From assembly GCA_020217065.1 (NCBI GenBank), contig JAIWOB010000045.1, positions 1 through 10,000 of the forward strand: DNA of 10,000 nt. The letters run 5' to 3'. Numbering within the stretch: the first letter of the stretch is position 1; each line of letters begins with the position of its first letter. Of this stretch, positions 1 through 6,176 are shown piece by piece. Position numbers and translations under genes: made by a program. The notes under the pieces were generated by a model, which was given only the letters and a program-made list of their open reading frames with translations, searched no databases and had not been told where the DNA came from. This stretch comes from Chloroflexota bacterium (GTDB taxonomy: Bacteria > Chloroflexota > Anaerolineae > Anaerolineales > Villigracilaceae).

Positions 1-410
1 TTGGCGACCCATTGCACAATCGCAACGCTAATGGCGAAGAAAACGACAAACAACACGCCCGCAAACGGCGCGGCGCAAAGCCCGCCTACTAAAGCGCCCA
101 CAGCGTTCGCCGCCCCCCTTGCGGTTTGGGGAAAATATTCCTCCATACCCGGGATTTGCCGAAACACGGAAACGCCTCCCGTTGCAGACATCAGCGCCGC
201 GGAAACAGCCTGGATAACGCCGGAAATCGTCCCCGCAATAAAAGCCCATATATAAGCGGTTTTAGCGGTTGCGGCGGGATTTTCGGTGATATCCACAAAA
301 GTCTGCTCGTTTGGCTGGGTAAACGCCTTCATCCAAACCGCAAGCCAGTCTCGCGCGCCAGCCGACGAGGGCGGAGGCGGAGCGATGGGGGTGGAATCGA
401 GTTGACTCAT
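1..410 (-). CDS. Yip1-like integral membrane protein (5' part, runs off left edge)
   Basis: The reading frame starts at the ATG at 410-408 and stays open to the left edge, giving 136 visible residues with no stop, so the C-terminus lies outside the window. The N-terminus is a Pro/Ser-rich tail (residues 5-17), then an amphipathic Trp-containing segment (DWLAVWMKAFTQPNEQTF, about 21-38). A first hydrophobic helix covers about 52-76 and a second about 105-132. A Trp-rich start followed by 'TQP' and helices resembles the Yip1-domain proteins common in Chloroflexota; that match is from memory. Role unknown; it should sit in the cytoplasmic membrane. The start is well supported: AAGGAG lies 8 nt upstream and a plausible promoter lies further up. 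It is divergent from uvrC. Other frames over this stretch are shadows, since only this one gives a coherent membrane protein joined to the ribosome binding site. Confidence 0.75.
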   Translation of the reverse strand, partial: MSQLDSTPIAPPPPSSAGARDWLAVWMKAFTQPNEQTFVDITENPAATAKTAYIWAFIAGTISGVIQAVSAALMSATGGVSVFRQIPGMEEYFPQTARGAANAVGALVGGLCAAPFAGVLFVVFFAISVAIVQWVA

Positions 411-418
411 GACACATT

Positions 419-424
419 CTCCTT
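419..424 (-). promoter_or_regulatory. Shine-Dalgarno of the Yip1-like gene
   Basis: On the minus strand this reads AAGGAG, separated by 8 nt from the ATG at 410. The match and spacing are near ideal and fix the start. It contrasts with uvrC on the other side of the same intergenic region, which has no such site. Confidence 0.8.
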
Positions 425-443
425 GTCGAATAATTTTCGTCCC

Positions 444-471
444 ATTGTAGCGTTAATGCTTGAAAAAGCAA
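444..471 (-). promoter_or_regulatory. Probable sigma70-type promoter of the Yip1-like gene
   Basis: On the minus strand, TTGCTT (471-466) and TACAAT (449-444) are separated by 16 nt. The second is one base from the -10 consensus; the first shares TTG with the -35 consensus. Transcription would start near 437, leaving a leader of about 27 nt that carries the AAGGAG site. Assigned by eye only. Confidence 0.45.
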
Positions 472-522
472 CATGCCTTTGGGGGCATAGAATCATTTGC
501 GCGGGAGAAAAATTTTTTACTT

Positions 523-528
523 TATAAT
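523..528 (+). promoter_or_regulatory. -10 box of uvrC, probably giving a leaderless mRNA
   Basis: A perfect TATAAT in an A/T-rich stretch ends 8 nt before the uvrC ATG at 537. Transcription normally starts about 6-8 nt after the -10 box, so the mRNA would begin at or just before the start codon. No Shine-Dalgarno sits at a usable distance: the GGGAG at 503-507 is about 30 nt from the ATG and upstream of the box. No convincing -35 is seen at 16-18 nt. Confidence 0.55.
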
Positions 529-536
529 TGCGCCCG

Positions 537-2414
537 ATGGACATTTCCGAGAAGTTACAAGGCGTTCTCGTCACGCTGCCAGCCAAGCCTGGATGTTATA
601 TCTACCGCAACGCCGAGGGGACGATTATCTACGTGGGCAAAGCCGTCAACCTAAAAAACCGCGTGCGCTCCTATTTTCATGCGGATTCAAGCCGCGATTC
701 CAAAACCCGCCGTCTGACGCGGGAAATCGCGGACATCGAATGGATTGTCGTCGGCTCGGAATTGGAAGCGTTGATTCTTGAAATGAATCTCATCAAGAAA
801 CACCGCCCCAAGTACAACATCCGCCTCAAGGACGACAAGCGCTATCCGTATATCAAAGTCCACTGGAATGAGCCGTTTCCCAAAGTCACCGTCACCCGCC
901 AGATGCTTGAAGACGGTTCGCGTTATTTCGGACCGTACGCCTCGGCTTGGGCTGTCCATCAAACGCTGGACGTCCTGCGGCGCATCTTCCCTTACCTGAC
1001 CTGCGACCGCGAAATTACAGGTCAAGACAAACGCGCCTGTCTATATTATGATATTAAACTTTGCAGCGCGCCCTGCGTCGGGGCAATTCAACAAGAAGGC
1101 TACCGCCAGACAATTTCCGACCTGATGGACTTCCTCGGCGGGCGCAGCGAGGAAATTGTAAAACGCCTTGAAGGGGAAATGCTCAAAGCCTCGGAAGAAA
1201 TGAGATTCGAAAGAGCCGCCGCCCTGCGCGACCAGATAAAAGCCATCCATACGATTGTCGAAAGACAAAAAATCGTCTTCGCCGCCGATTACAAAGATTC
1301 CGACGCGCTCGCCATAGCGCGGGCAAACGGCGAAGCCTGCGTGCAAGTCTTCTTTATTCGCGGCGGAAAATTGATTGGGCGCGAATACTTCATCCTTGAA
1401 GGGACGGAGGAGACCGCCGACCGCCAGGTAATAAGCGAGTTTATCAAACAATTCTACACCGAAGCCGCCAGCGTTCCCGAACAGGTGATGATTCCGGAAG
1501 AAATCGAAATCGAGGAGGCGAAAATCATCGGGCAATGGCTGCGTTCCAGGCGGGGCGGCAGTAAAGTGGAATTGCTCGTCCCAAAGGAAGGTCAGCTGCG
1601 CGAACTGGTAGAGATGGCGGCTGAGAACGCCGCCGAGACATTGCAAGCCCTCCGCGCCCAATGGCAGGCGGACGCCCACAAACAGGAGCAGGCGCTGAGC
1701 GAATTACAGCAGGCGTTAAACTTGTCCGCGCCGCCAAACCGCATCGAATGTTACGACGTGAGTCACACGCAGGGCGTAGCGACCGTCGGCGCAATGGTAG
1801 TCTTCGAGAAAGGTGTCCCCGCCAAAAGTTTATACCGCAAGTTCAACATTGAAAGCGCCAGCGCTGGCGCGCCCGACGATTTCGCCTCGATGGAAGAAAT
1901 GCTCACCCGCCGTTTTCGCAGATGGCAGGGAGCGCGGCAAAAAGAAAACCAGCCGGGGTACAAGCCAGACGCGTCTTTCTCCTTTCTGCCCGACCTTATC
2001 ATCATAGACGGCGGCAAGGGTCAATTAGGGCGCGTTGTGAAAGTTCTGGAACAATTCAACTTGTTCGAAAAAGTTCCGGTGGTGGGTCTCGCCAAGCAGG
2101 AGGAGGAAATCTTTTTCCCACACAACAGCCAGCCGTTGATGTTGCCGCGCCACTCCCAAGGGTTGTATCTCCTCCAGCGCATCCGCGACGAGGCTCACCG
2201 TTACGGCATCACCGCCCACCGCGCGCGGCGCAGCAAGCAGGGCATGGCTTCGCAATTAGACTCCGTTCCCGGCGTCGGTCCCGCGCGCCGCAAGGCGCTC
2301 TTGAAACATTTCGGTTCTGTGAATAAGATTAAGGAAGCAAGCGTTGAAGAATTGGCTGCGGTCAAAGGCATGAATCGCGACGCGGCGGAAAGTGTCAAGG
2401 CGAATTTGGAATGA
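537..2414 (+). CDS. uvrC: UvrABC system protein C (excinuclease subunit C)
   Basis: UvrC makes both incisions around a DNA lesion after UvrA/UvrB loading, in cytoplasmic nucleotide excision repair. The protein has 625 residues, a normal full length. In order: GIY-YIG nuclease domain for the 3' cut (about 13-95, with GCYIY at 19-23, YVGKA at 32-36 and R42); a Cys-rich segment (C156, C168, C176, C180); a UVR helix pair that binds UvrB (about 207-243); an RNase H-like nuclease for the 5' cut with YDVSH (D407), DD at 447-448, IIDGGKGQL (D491) and DEAHR (H554); and a C-terminal helix-hairpin-helix pair (about 573-622). All expected catalytic motifs look intact. I chose the ATG at 537 over the upstream in-frame TTG at 528 because the family starts close to this point and the TTG overlaps the -10 box. 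The stop overlaps the next gene by 4 nt (ATGA). Confidence 0.97.
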   Translation: MDISEKLQGVLVTLPAKPGCYIYRNAEGTIIYVGKAVNLKNRVRSYFHADSSRDSKTRRLTREIADIEWIVVGSELEALILEMNLIKKHRPKYNIRLKDDKRYPYIKVHWNEPFPKVTVTRQMLEDGSRYFGPYASAWAVHQTLDVLRRIFPYLTCDREITGQDKRACLYYDIKLCSAPCVGAIQQEGYRQTISDLMDFLGGRSEEIVKRLEGEMLKASEEMRFERAAALRDQIKAIHTIVERQKIVFAADYKDSDALAIARANGEACVQVFFIRGGKLIGREYFILEGTEETADRQVISEFIKQFYTEAASVPEQVMIPEEIEIEEAKIIGQWLRSRRGGSKVELLVPKEGQLRELVEMAAENAAETLQALRAQWQADAHKQEQALSELQQALNLSAPPNRIECYDVSHTQGVATVGAMVVFEKGVPAKSLYRKFNIESASAGAPDDFASMEEMLTRRFRRWQGARQKENQPGYKPDASFSFLPDLIIIDGGKGQLGRVVKVLEQFNLFEKVPVVGLAKQEEEIFFPHNSQPLMLPRHSQGLYLLQRIRDEAHRYGITAHRARRSKQGMASQLDSVPGVGPARRKALLKHFGSVNKIKEASVEELAAVKGMNRDAAESVKANLE

Positions 2415-2785
2415 AACAAGTGTGGATTGTGGACGACGACGAAGAGATGGGTCGCGCGGTTGGTTTAATGCTCAAACTTTTAGACTGCGAGACGAAGTAT
2501 TTTTTTCATCCGCGCCCCGCCGCCCAAGCCCTGCTGGCAGGCGGGCGCCCCGACCTGCTGATTTTAGACATCAACATGCCCGAAGTCAGCGGGTTGGATA
2601 TGCTGGAGTTCGTCCGCCGCCGCAGGGAGTGGAAAAACCTGCCCGTGATTATGCTCTCCTCTGAAGCCGCCGACGTCATGGTAGATAAAGCGATGCAAAT
2701 AGGCGCGGACGGATATGTGATGAAACCTGTTACAATAGAAGAACTCGAAAAAGTAATGGCGCAAGCCTTCTATAGACACCTGTAA
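2411..2785 (+). CDS. Single-domain response regulator (CheY-like receiver)
   Basis: This 124-residue protein is only a phospho-receiver domain with no output domain. The acidic pocket is D8, D9 and D10; the phospho-acceptor is D53 in LILDINMPEVSG; the Thr/Ser switch is S83 (IMLSSE); the aromatic switch is Y102 and the conserved Lys is K105 (GADGYVMKPV). It should therefore accept phosphate from a histidine kinase, and any output would come through protein binding. No kinase is in the window. The ATG overlaps the uvrC stop in an ATGA, so translation is probably coupled to uvrC and the two share a promoter. A link to DNA repair is suggested only by position. The receiver assignment is firm; the pathway is unknown. 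Confidence 0.92.
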   Translation: MKQVWIVDDDEEMGRAVGLMLKLLDCETKYFFHPRPAAQALLAGGRPDLLILDINMPEVSGLDMLEFVRRRREWKNLPVIMLSSEAADVMVDKAMQIGADGYVMKPVTIEELEKVMAQAFYRHL

Positions 2786-2794
2786 AGAGAAACC

Positions 2795-2929
2795 ATGGCA
2801 AAAAATATCAAGACCAAAAAACAAAACAAAGCGGAAAACGCCCAGCGAAGAGCGGCGCAAATCATGTTTACTTTGTTCGCCGTCATCCTGATTCTTTCGA
2901 TGGTGCTGTCGGCGGTCACGAACTTCTAA
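2795..2929 (+). CDS. 44-residue single-helix membrane protein
   Basis: A short ATG-to-TAA frame beginning 9 nt after the receiver stop encodes 44 residues. The first 20 are strongly basic and polar (MAKNIKTKKQNKAENAQRRA), followed by one hydrophobic segment (about 22-42, including FTLFAVILILSMVLSAV) and a very short tail. This charge pattern predicts a cytoplasmic N-terminus and a single membrane helix. A weak purine stretch (AAAGAGA, 2784-2790) lies before the ATG. It sits between the receiver and the terminator at 2958, so it is likely the third gene of the uvrC cluster. I do not recognise a named family. It could be a small conserved Chloroflexota protein, or less likely a chance frame; composition and tight spacing favour a real gene. 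Confidence 0.7.
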   Translation: MAKNIKTKKQNKAENAQRRAAQIMFTLFAVILILSMVLSAVTNF

Positions 2930-2957
2930 CGCTTCGCCGTTGGCGCAACGCCCGCTT

Positions 2958-2990
2958 GCGCGGCGCATAAAACGGCGCCGCGCTTTATTA
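2958..2990 (+). terminator. Intrinsic-type terminator after the uvrC cluster
   Basis: A perfect 9-bp GC stem (GCGCGGCGC at 2958-2966, GCGCCGCGC at 2975-2983) with an 8-nt A-rich loop is followed by TTTATTA. The T tract is short but the stem is very stable. It lies 29 nt after the small membrane protein stop and before prfA, so it probably separates the uvrC cluster from prfA-prmC. The rest of the 2930-3018 gap contains a smaller hairpin (CGTTG/CAACG, 2938-2950) and no clear promoter. Confidence 0.7.
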
Positions 2991-3018
2991 CGCAAATTTT
3001 CATTTAACGGACAGGAAT

Positions 3019-4095
3019 ATGCTCGATAAGTTACAAGCAATCGAAGAACGCTACGAACAACTGGGCGGCGAATTGCTCAACCCCGCTCTCAATTACCAGC
3101 GCGCCGCCGAAATCAACAAGGAGCGCGTGGATTTAGAGCCGCTTATCCTCAAGGCGCGGGAGTATCGTCAGGCGTTGAAAAGCCTTGACGAAGCGAAGGT
3201 TATCATCGAGACGGAAAACGACGCGGAACTGGTTGAGTTGGCGAAAGCCGACGTGGAAAACCTAACCCCAAAAATCGAAATCCTTGAAAAGGAAATCAAG
3301 GGGATGCTTGTGCCAAAAGACCCGCGCGACGAGAAGAACGTCATCGTGGAAATCCGCGCCGGCGCGGGCGGCGATGAAGCCGCCATCTTCGCCGCGGACC
3401 TTTTTCGCATGTATACCCGCTACGCCGAAGAAAAAAAATGGAAGGTCGAGATTCTCTCCGAAAACGCCATCGGCGTGGGCGGCTACAAGGAAGTCATTTT
3501 CGAGGTCAAAGGAAAAGGCGCCTTTTCCAAACTCAAATACGAATCGGGCGTCCACCGCGTCCAGCGCGTGCCGGCGACAGAGTCGCAAGGGCGCATCCAC
3601 ACCTCCACCGCGACGGTGGCTGTACTGGCGGAGGTGGACGATGTTGAAATCGAAATTCCCGAGAGCGACATTGAAATTGAAGTGTACCGCTCCTCCGGCG
3701 CGGGCGGGCAAAACGTGCAAAAGAATTCCACCGCCGTCCGCCTATACCACAAGCCGACGGGGATGGTCGTCACCTGTCAGGATGAGCGCTCTCAATTGCA
3801 GAATAAGCTTCGCGCATTGAGCATCCTGCGCGCTCGTCTATACGAAATCGAGGAGCAAAAGCGGCGCGCCGAATTAGAGGCAAACCGCCGTTCACAAGTC
3901 GGGTCCGGCGACCGCTCGGAAAAAATCCGCACTTATAATTACCCGCAGAACCGCGTCACAGACCATCGCATTGGCTATTCAAGTTACAATTTGTCCGGCG
4001 TGATGGACGGGGAAATTGACCAGTTTATCGAAGAGCTGGCAACCCAGGACGAGGCGGATAAACTTGCCGCCTCCAACGCAGGAGACGATAACTGA
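3019..4095 (+). CDS. prfA: Peptide chain release factor 1
   Basis: RF1 recognises UAA and UAG stop codons in the ribosomal A site and triggers release of the finished protein. The protein has 358 residues, typical for the family. An N-terminal helical region (1-100) precedes the GAGGDEA segment (115-121). The codon-reading PxT tripeptide is PAT at 185-187, which marks RF1 rather than RF2 (SPF). The catalytic GGQ is at 229-231 in [18 protein letters not shown]. The conserved C-terminal segment includes [20 protein letters not shown] (299-318). No in-frame UGA frameshift site is seen, also unlike RF2. The ATG is supported by the family N-terminus, but AGGA at 3013-3016 is only 2 nt from it, so the ribosome binding site is weak. 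prmC follows 37 nt downstream; its product would modify Q231. Confidence 0.97.
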   Translation: MLDKLQAIEERYEQLGGELLNPALNYQRAAEINKERVDLEPLILKAREYRQALKSLDEAKVIIETENDAELVELAKADVENLTPKIEILEKEIKGMLVPKDPRDEKNVIVEIRAGAGGDEAAIFAADLFRMYTRYAEEKKWKVEILSENAIGVGGYKEVIFEVKGKGAFSKLKYESGVHRVQRVPATESQGRIHTSTATVAVLAEVDDVEIEIPESDIEIEVYRSSGAGGQNVQKNSTAVRLYHKPTGMVVTCQDERSQLQNKLRALSILRARLYEIEEQKRRAELEANRRSQVGSGDRSEKIRTYNYPQNRVTDHRIGYSSYNLSGVMDGEIDQFIEELATQDEADKLAASNAGDDN

Positions 4096-4132
4096 GGCTG
4101 CGCGGCTCCGCCCCCAAGCGGCAAACCAAGAC

Positions 4133-5002
4133 ATGAAAATTCAAGACCTGCTTGTATTGGCGGCGGCGCGCATCGCTCCTTTCAGCGATACGCCGCAATT
4201 GGACGCGCAAGTCCTGCTTGCCCATTTCTTCGAAAAACCCCGCGCCTGGGTCGCGGCTCATCCCGAGTACGAGGCGGACGAAGCGCAAGTGGAGCCTGCC
4301 TTGAAAAAACTGGAAACGGGCGTTCCCCTGCCCTATGTCTTGGGAAGGTGGGAATTTTTTGGATTGGAATTTGACCTGACTCCTGACGTATTGATTCCGC
4401 GCCCCGAGACGGAAACGCTGGTCGAGAAGGCTTTGACATGGCTGAACGCGCATCCACAAAAACGCCGCATCGCGGATATTGGAACGGGGTCGGGCGCAAT
4501 CGCCGTTTCCATCGCGAAACAAATCCCCGACGCCCGCATCCTCGCCACAGACCTTTCTCCCGCCGCGCTGGAAATTGCAAAACGCAACGCGAAAAAACAC
4601 GGGGTCGAGGGGCAGATTCAATTCGTGGAATGCGACCTGTTGCCGGCGTCGAAGGTTGAAAGTCAAAATTCAGACCTTCAGCCTTCGGCTTCAAACCTGA
4701 TTGACCTGCTTTGCTCGAACCCGCCTTACATCCCCGCCGCCGCCCTGCGCCGGCTTCCCATTTTTGGGCGCGAACCCACGCTCGCTTTGGATGGCGGCAT
4801 AGACGGGATGGATGCGTACCGTCGTATTTTTGAAATTGCGCCCCGCTGGCTCGCCCCGCAAGGAGCGATTTTGTTCGAAATCGAGTCTTCTTTGGGAAAC
4901 GAAACGCTCCGCCTGGGGCGCAGCGCATTTCCAAAAGCCAAAATCCAAATACACAAGGACCTGGCCGGGAAAGACAGGGTCATGGAAATTGAATTTCGTT
5001 AG
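4133..5002 (+). CDS. prmC: Release factor glutamine N5-methyltransferase PrmC
   Basis: PrmC transfers a methyl group from S-adenosylmethionine to the glutamine of the GGQ motif in RF1 and RF2, improving termination. The 289-residue protein has an N-terminal substrate-binding helical domain (about 1-85, followed by LIPRPETETLV at 87-97) and a Rossmann methyltransferase domain: SAM loop DIGTGSG (115-121), acidic residue D140 (ATDLS), the catalytic NPPY (196-199) and GREPTLALDGG (212-222). The upstream frame is open into prfA, but the ATG at 4133 gives the normal family N-terminus (MKIQDLL). It has no clear Shine-Dalgarno, so translation may depend on ribosomes ending prfA. Odd feature: residues 171-189 (PASKVESQNSDLQPSASNL) form an unusually long polar stretch just before the NPPY strand. 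Position next to prfA fits the function. Confidence 0.95.
   Translation: MKIQDLLVLAAARIAPFSDTPQLDAQVLLAHFFEKPRAWVAAHPEYEADEAQVEPALKKLETGVPLPYVLGRWEFFGLEFDLTPDVLIPRPETETLVEKALTWLNAHPQKRRIADIGTGSGAIAVSIAKQIPDARILATDLSPAALEIAKRNAKKHGVEGQIQFVECDLLPASKVESQNSDLQPSASNLIDLLCSNPPYIPAAALRRLPIFGREPTLALDGGIDGMDAYRRIFEIAPRWLAPQGAILFEIESSLGNETLRLGRSAFPKAKIQIHKDLAGKDRVMEIEFR
4651..4698. repeat. Short imperfect palindrome inserted in frame in prmC
   Basis: AGGTTGAA (4653-4660) and TTCAAACCT (4690-4698) are imperfect inverted arms. Between them lie CCTTC, GAAGG-complementary to 4651-4655, and a small AGCC-TTC-GGCT hairpin. The encoded residues (KVESQNSDLQPSASNL) are polar and not part of the methyltransferase core; they fall in the loop before the NPPY strand. 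I recall similar KVES/LQPS-like stretches in Anaerolineae proteins, which would fit a dispersed palindromic repeat, but there is only one copy here and the recollection is unchecked. Confidence 0.4.
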
Positions 5003-5043
5003 AAAAAAATTCTCACCCAACCCTTAAGTTTCGTTCAGCCTTG

Positions 5044-5063
5044 TTTTATCTTGATGGATAAAA
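5044..5063. other. A/T-rich hairpin downstream of prmC
   Basis: TTTTATC (5044-5050) and GATAAAA (5057-5063) form a 7-bp stem with a 6-nt loop, 41 nt after the prmC stop. It is followed by AAATAG rather than T residues on the plus strand. It may be part of a 3' end structure together with the stronger hairpin at 5087-5120, or may be chance in A/T-rich DNA. Confidence 0.3.
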
Positions 5064-5086
5064 ATAGCGGCAACATTCTCCTATGT

Positions 5087-5120
5087 GAAGAGCGGTTGGC
5101 TGGGCTGCCAACCGCTCTTC
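5087..5120. terminator. Bidirectional terminator hairpin between prmC and tsaD
   Basis: A perfect 14-bp inverted repeat (GAAGAGCGGTTGGC and GCCAACCGCTCTTC) with a 6-nt loop lies between two convergent genes, 84 nt after the prmC stop and 4 nt after the tsaD stop. Being symmetric it can fold in either transcript. Neither side has a real T tract (plus strand GAGTTTAA; minus strand ACATAGG), so termination may be U-tract independent, or the stem may protect the 3' ends. Confidence 0.75.
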
Positions 5121-5124
5121 GAGT

Positions 5125-6162
5125 TTAAGCGGCCTGCGATAAATTCCAAGTTGGCAAAACGTCAATATCCAAGTCCGAAACATGCCCCAGGGCAAAGCGG
5201 TAATACCCCGCCGAGGCAATCATGGCGGCGTTATCGGTGCATAGGGAAAGCGGCGGAATGTGAACGGGAAATTCGCCCTGCGCGCGAAAAGCCTGACGCA
5301 AGGCGCGGTTGGCGGAAACGCCGCCCGCGACGAGAATTTCCTTCGCGCCAAATTCTCTTGCGGCGTCCATCGTCTTCTTGAACAGCACATCCACTACGGC
5401 TTTTTGGAACGACGCCGCCAAGTCATGCGCGGGCAAATGTCCGCTCCTCTTTTTCAGCTCGCGCGTTTCATACAAGACCGCCGTCTTCAAGCCGCTGAAC
5501 GAGAAGTCATACGTCCCATCGAGCCAGGCGCGGGGAAAATTGAAACGTCCCGCGTCCCCTTCCTCCGCCGCGCTCTGGATAGCCGGTCCGCCGGGGTAGC
5601 CGAGTTCGAGGAGGCGGGCGACCTTGTCGAAGGCTTCGCCGGCGGCGTCGTCCAGCGTAGCGCCGAGGCGCTGGTAGGTCAGGTGTTCGGTCATGAGGTT
5701 TAGTTCAGTGTGTCCGCCGGAGACGAGCAGCGCCATCAGGGGGAACTGCGGTTCGGGCGGCGCGTTATCGCCGGCTTCATACACCCATGCCGAATACAGA
5801 TGTCCTTCGAGGTGGTTGACGCCCACCAGCGGCAGACCCGCGCCGAGAGCAAGTCCCTTTGCCATGTTCATCCCCACCACCAGAGAGCCAGCCAGCCCCG
5901 GTCCCTGAGTGACGGCAATCGCGTCAATATCTTTGAGCGTGAGATGCGCCTGGGCGAGCGCCTGCTCCACCACGGGGACAACGCTCAACACGTGCTGGCG
6001 CGATGCCACTTCAGGATACACGCCGCCGTAACGGGCATGGATTTCCATTTGCGAAGCGACCACAGAAGAAAGCAGGGCGCGCCCATTTTCGACAATGGCG
6101 CAGGCGGTTTCATCGCAAGAGGTTTCAATGGCAAGGATTCGGGCAGGTCTCAATTCGGTCAT
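5125..6162 (-). CDS. tsaD: tRNA N6-adenosine threonylcarbamoyltransferase TsaD
   Basis: TsaD transfers the threonylcarbamoyl group from threonylcarbamoyl-AMP to A37 of tRNAs that read ANN codons, working in the cytoplasm with TsaB and TsaE. The protein has 345 residues, the usual length. It has the ASKHA ATPase-like fold with IETSCDETA at the start (12-20), HARYGGVYPEVASRQH (42-57), metal-binding H117 and H121 in NHLEGH, the nucleotide-binding segment LVSGGHTEL (146-154), LDDAAGEAFDK (170-180), AGGVSANRALR (279-289) and metal ligand D310 in CTDNAAMIA. All look intact. The start is fixed by GGAGG 7 nt upstream and lies 14 nt after the peptidase stop, so tsaD is the last gene of the minus-strand operon. 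Neither tsaB nor tsaE is in the window. Confidence 0.97.
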   Translation of the reverse strand: MTELRPARILAIETSCDETACAIVENGRALLSSVVASQMEIHARYGGVYPEVASRQHVLSVVPVVEQALAQAHLTLKDIDAIAVTQGPGLAGSLVVGMNMAKGLALGAGLPLVGVNHLEGHLYSAWVYEAGDNAPPEPQFPLMALLVSGGHTELNLMTEHLTYQRLGATLDDAAGEAFDKVARLLELGYPGGPAIQSAAEEGDAGRFNFPRAWLDGTYDFSFSGLKTAVLYETRELKKRSGHLPAHDLAASFQKAVVDVLFKKTMDAAREFGAKEILVAGGVSANRALRQAFRAQGEFPVHIPPLSLCTDNAAMIASAGYYRFALGHVSDLDIDVLPTWNLSQAA

Positions 6163-6169
6163 GGTTCAG

Positions 6170-6174
6170 CCTCC
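6170..6174 (-). promoter_or_regulatory. Shine-Dalgarno of tsaD
   Basis: On the minus strand it reads GGAGG, 7 nt before the ATG at 6162, in the 14-nt gap after the peptidase stop. A strong site on an operon-internal gene, unlike the SD-less operon head genes. Confidence 0.8.
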
Positions 6175-6176
6175 AT

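Noticed and set aside
473..488. ATGCC/GGCAT hairpin upstream of uvrC as an operator
   Set aside because: Only 5 bp with no matching second copy near either divergent gene; expected by chance.
528..536. TTG at 528 as the uvrC start
   Set aside because: It overlaps the TATAAT box and adds only three residues not seen at the family N-terminus. The ATG at 537 fits better.
1041..1679. Long minus-strand open frame inside uvrC
   Set aside because: It is antisense to a clear uvrC coding region, has no recognisable domain, and reflects GC-biased codon use in the real gene.
4016..4132. Longer prmC start inside the end of prfA
   Set aside because: The extra 39 residues are low-complexity read-through of the prfA tail. 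The ATG at 4133 gives the family N-terminus. An AGGAG at 4080-4084 stands only before in-frame ACG and ATA codons, so it does not support a usable earlier start.
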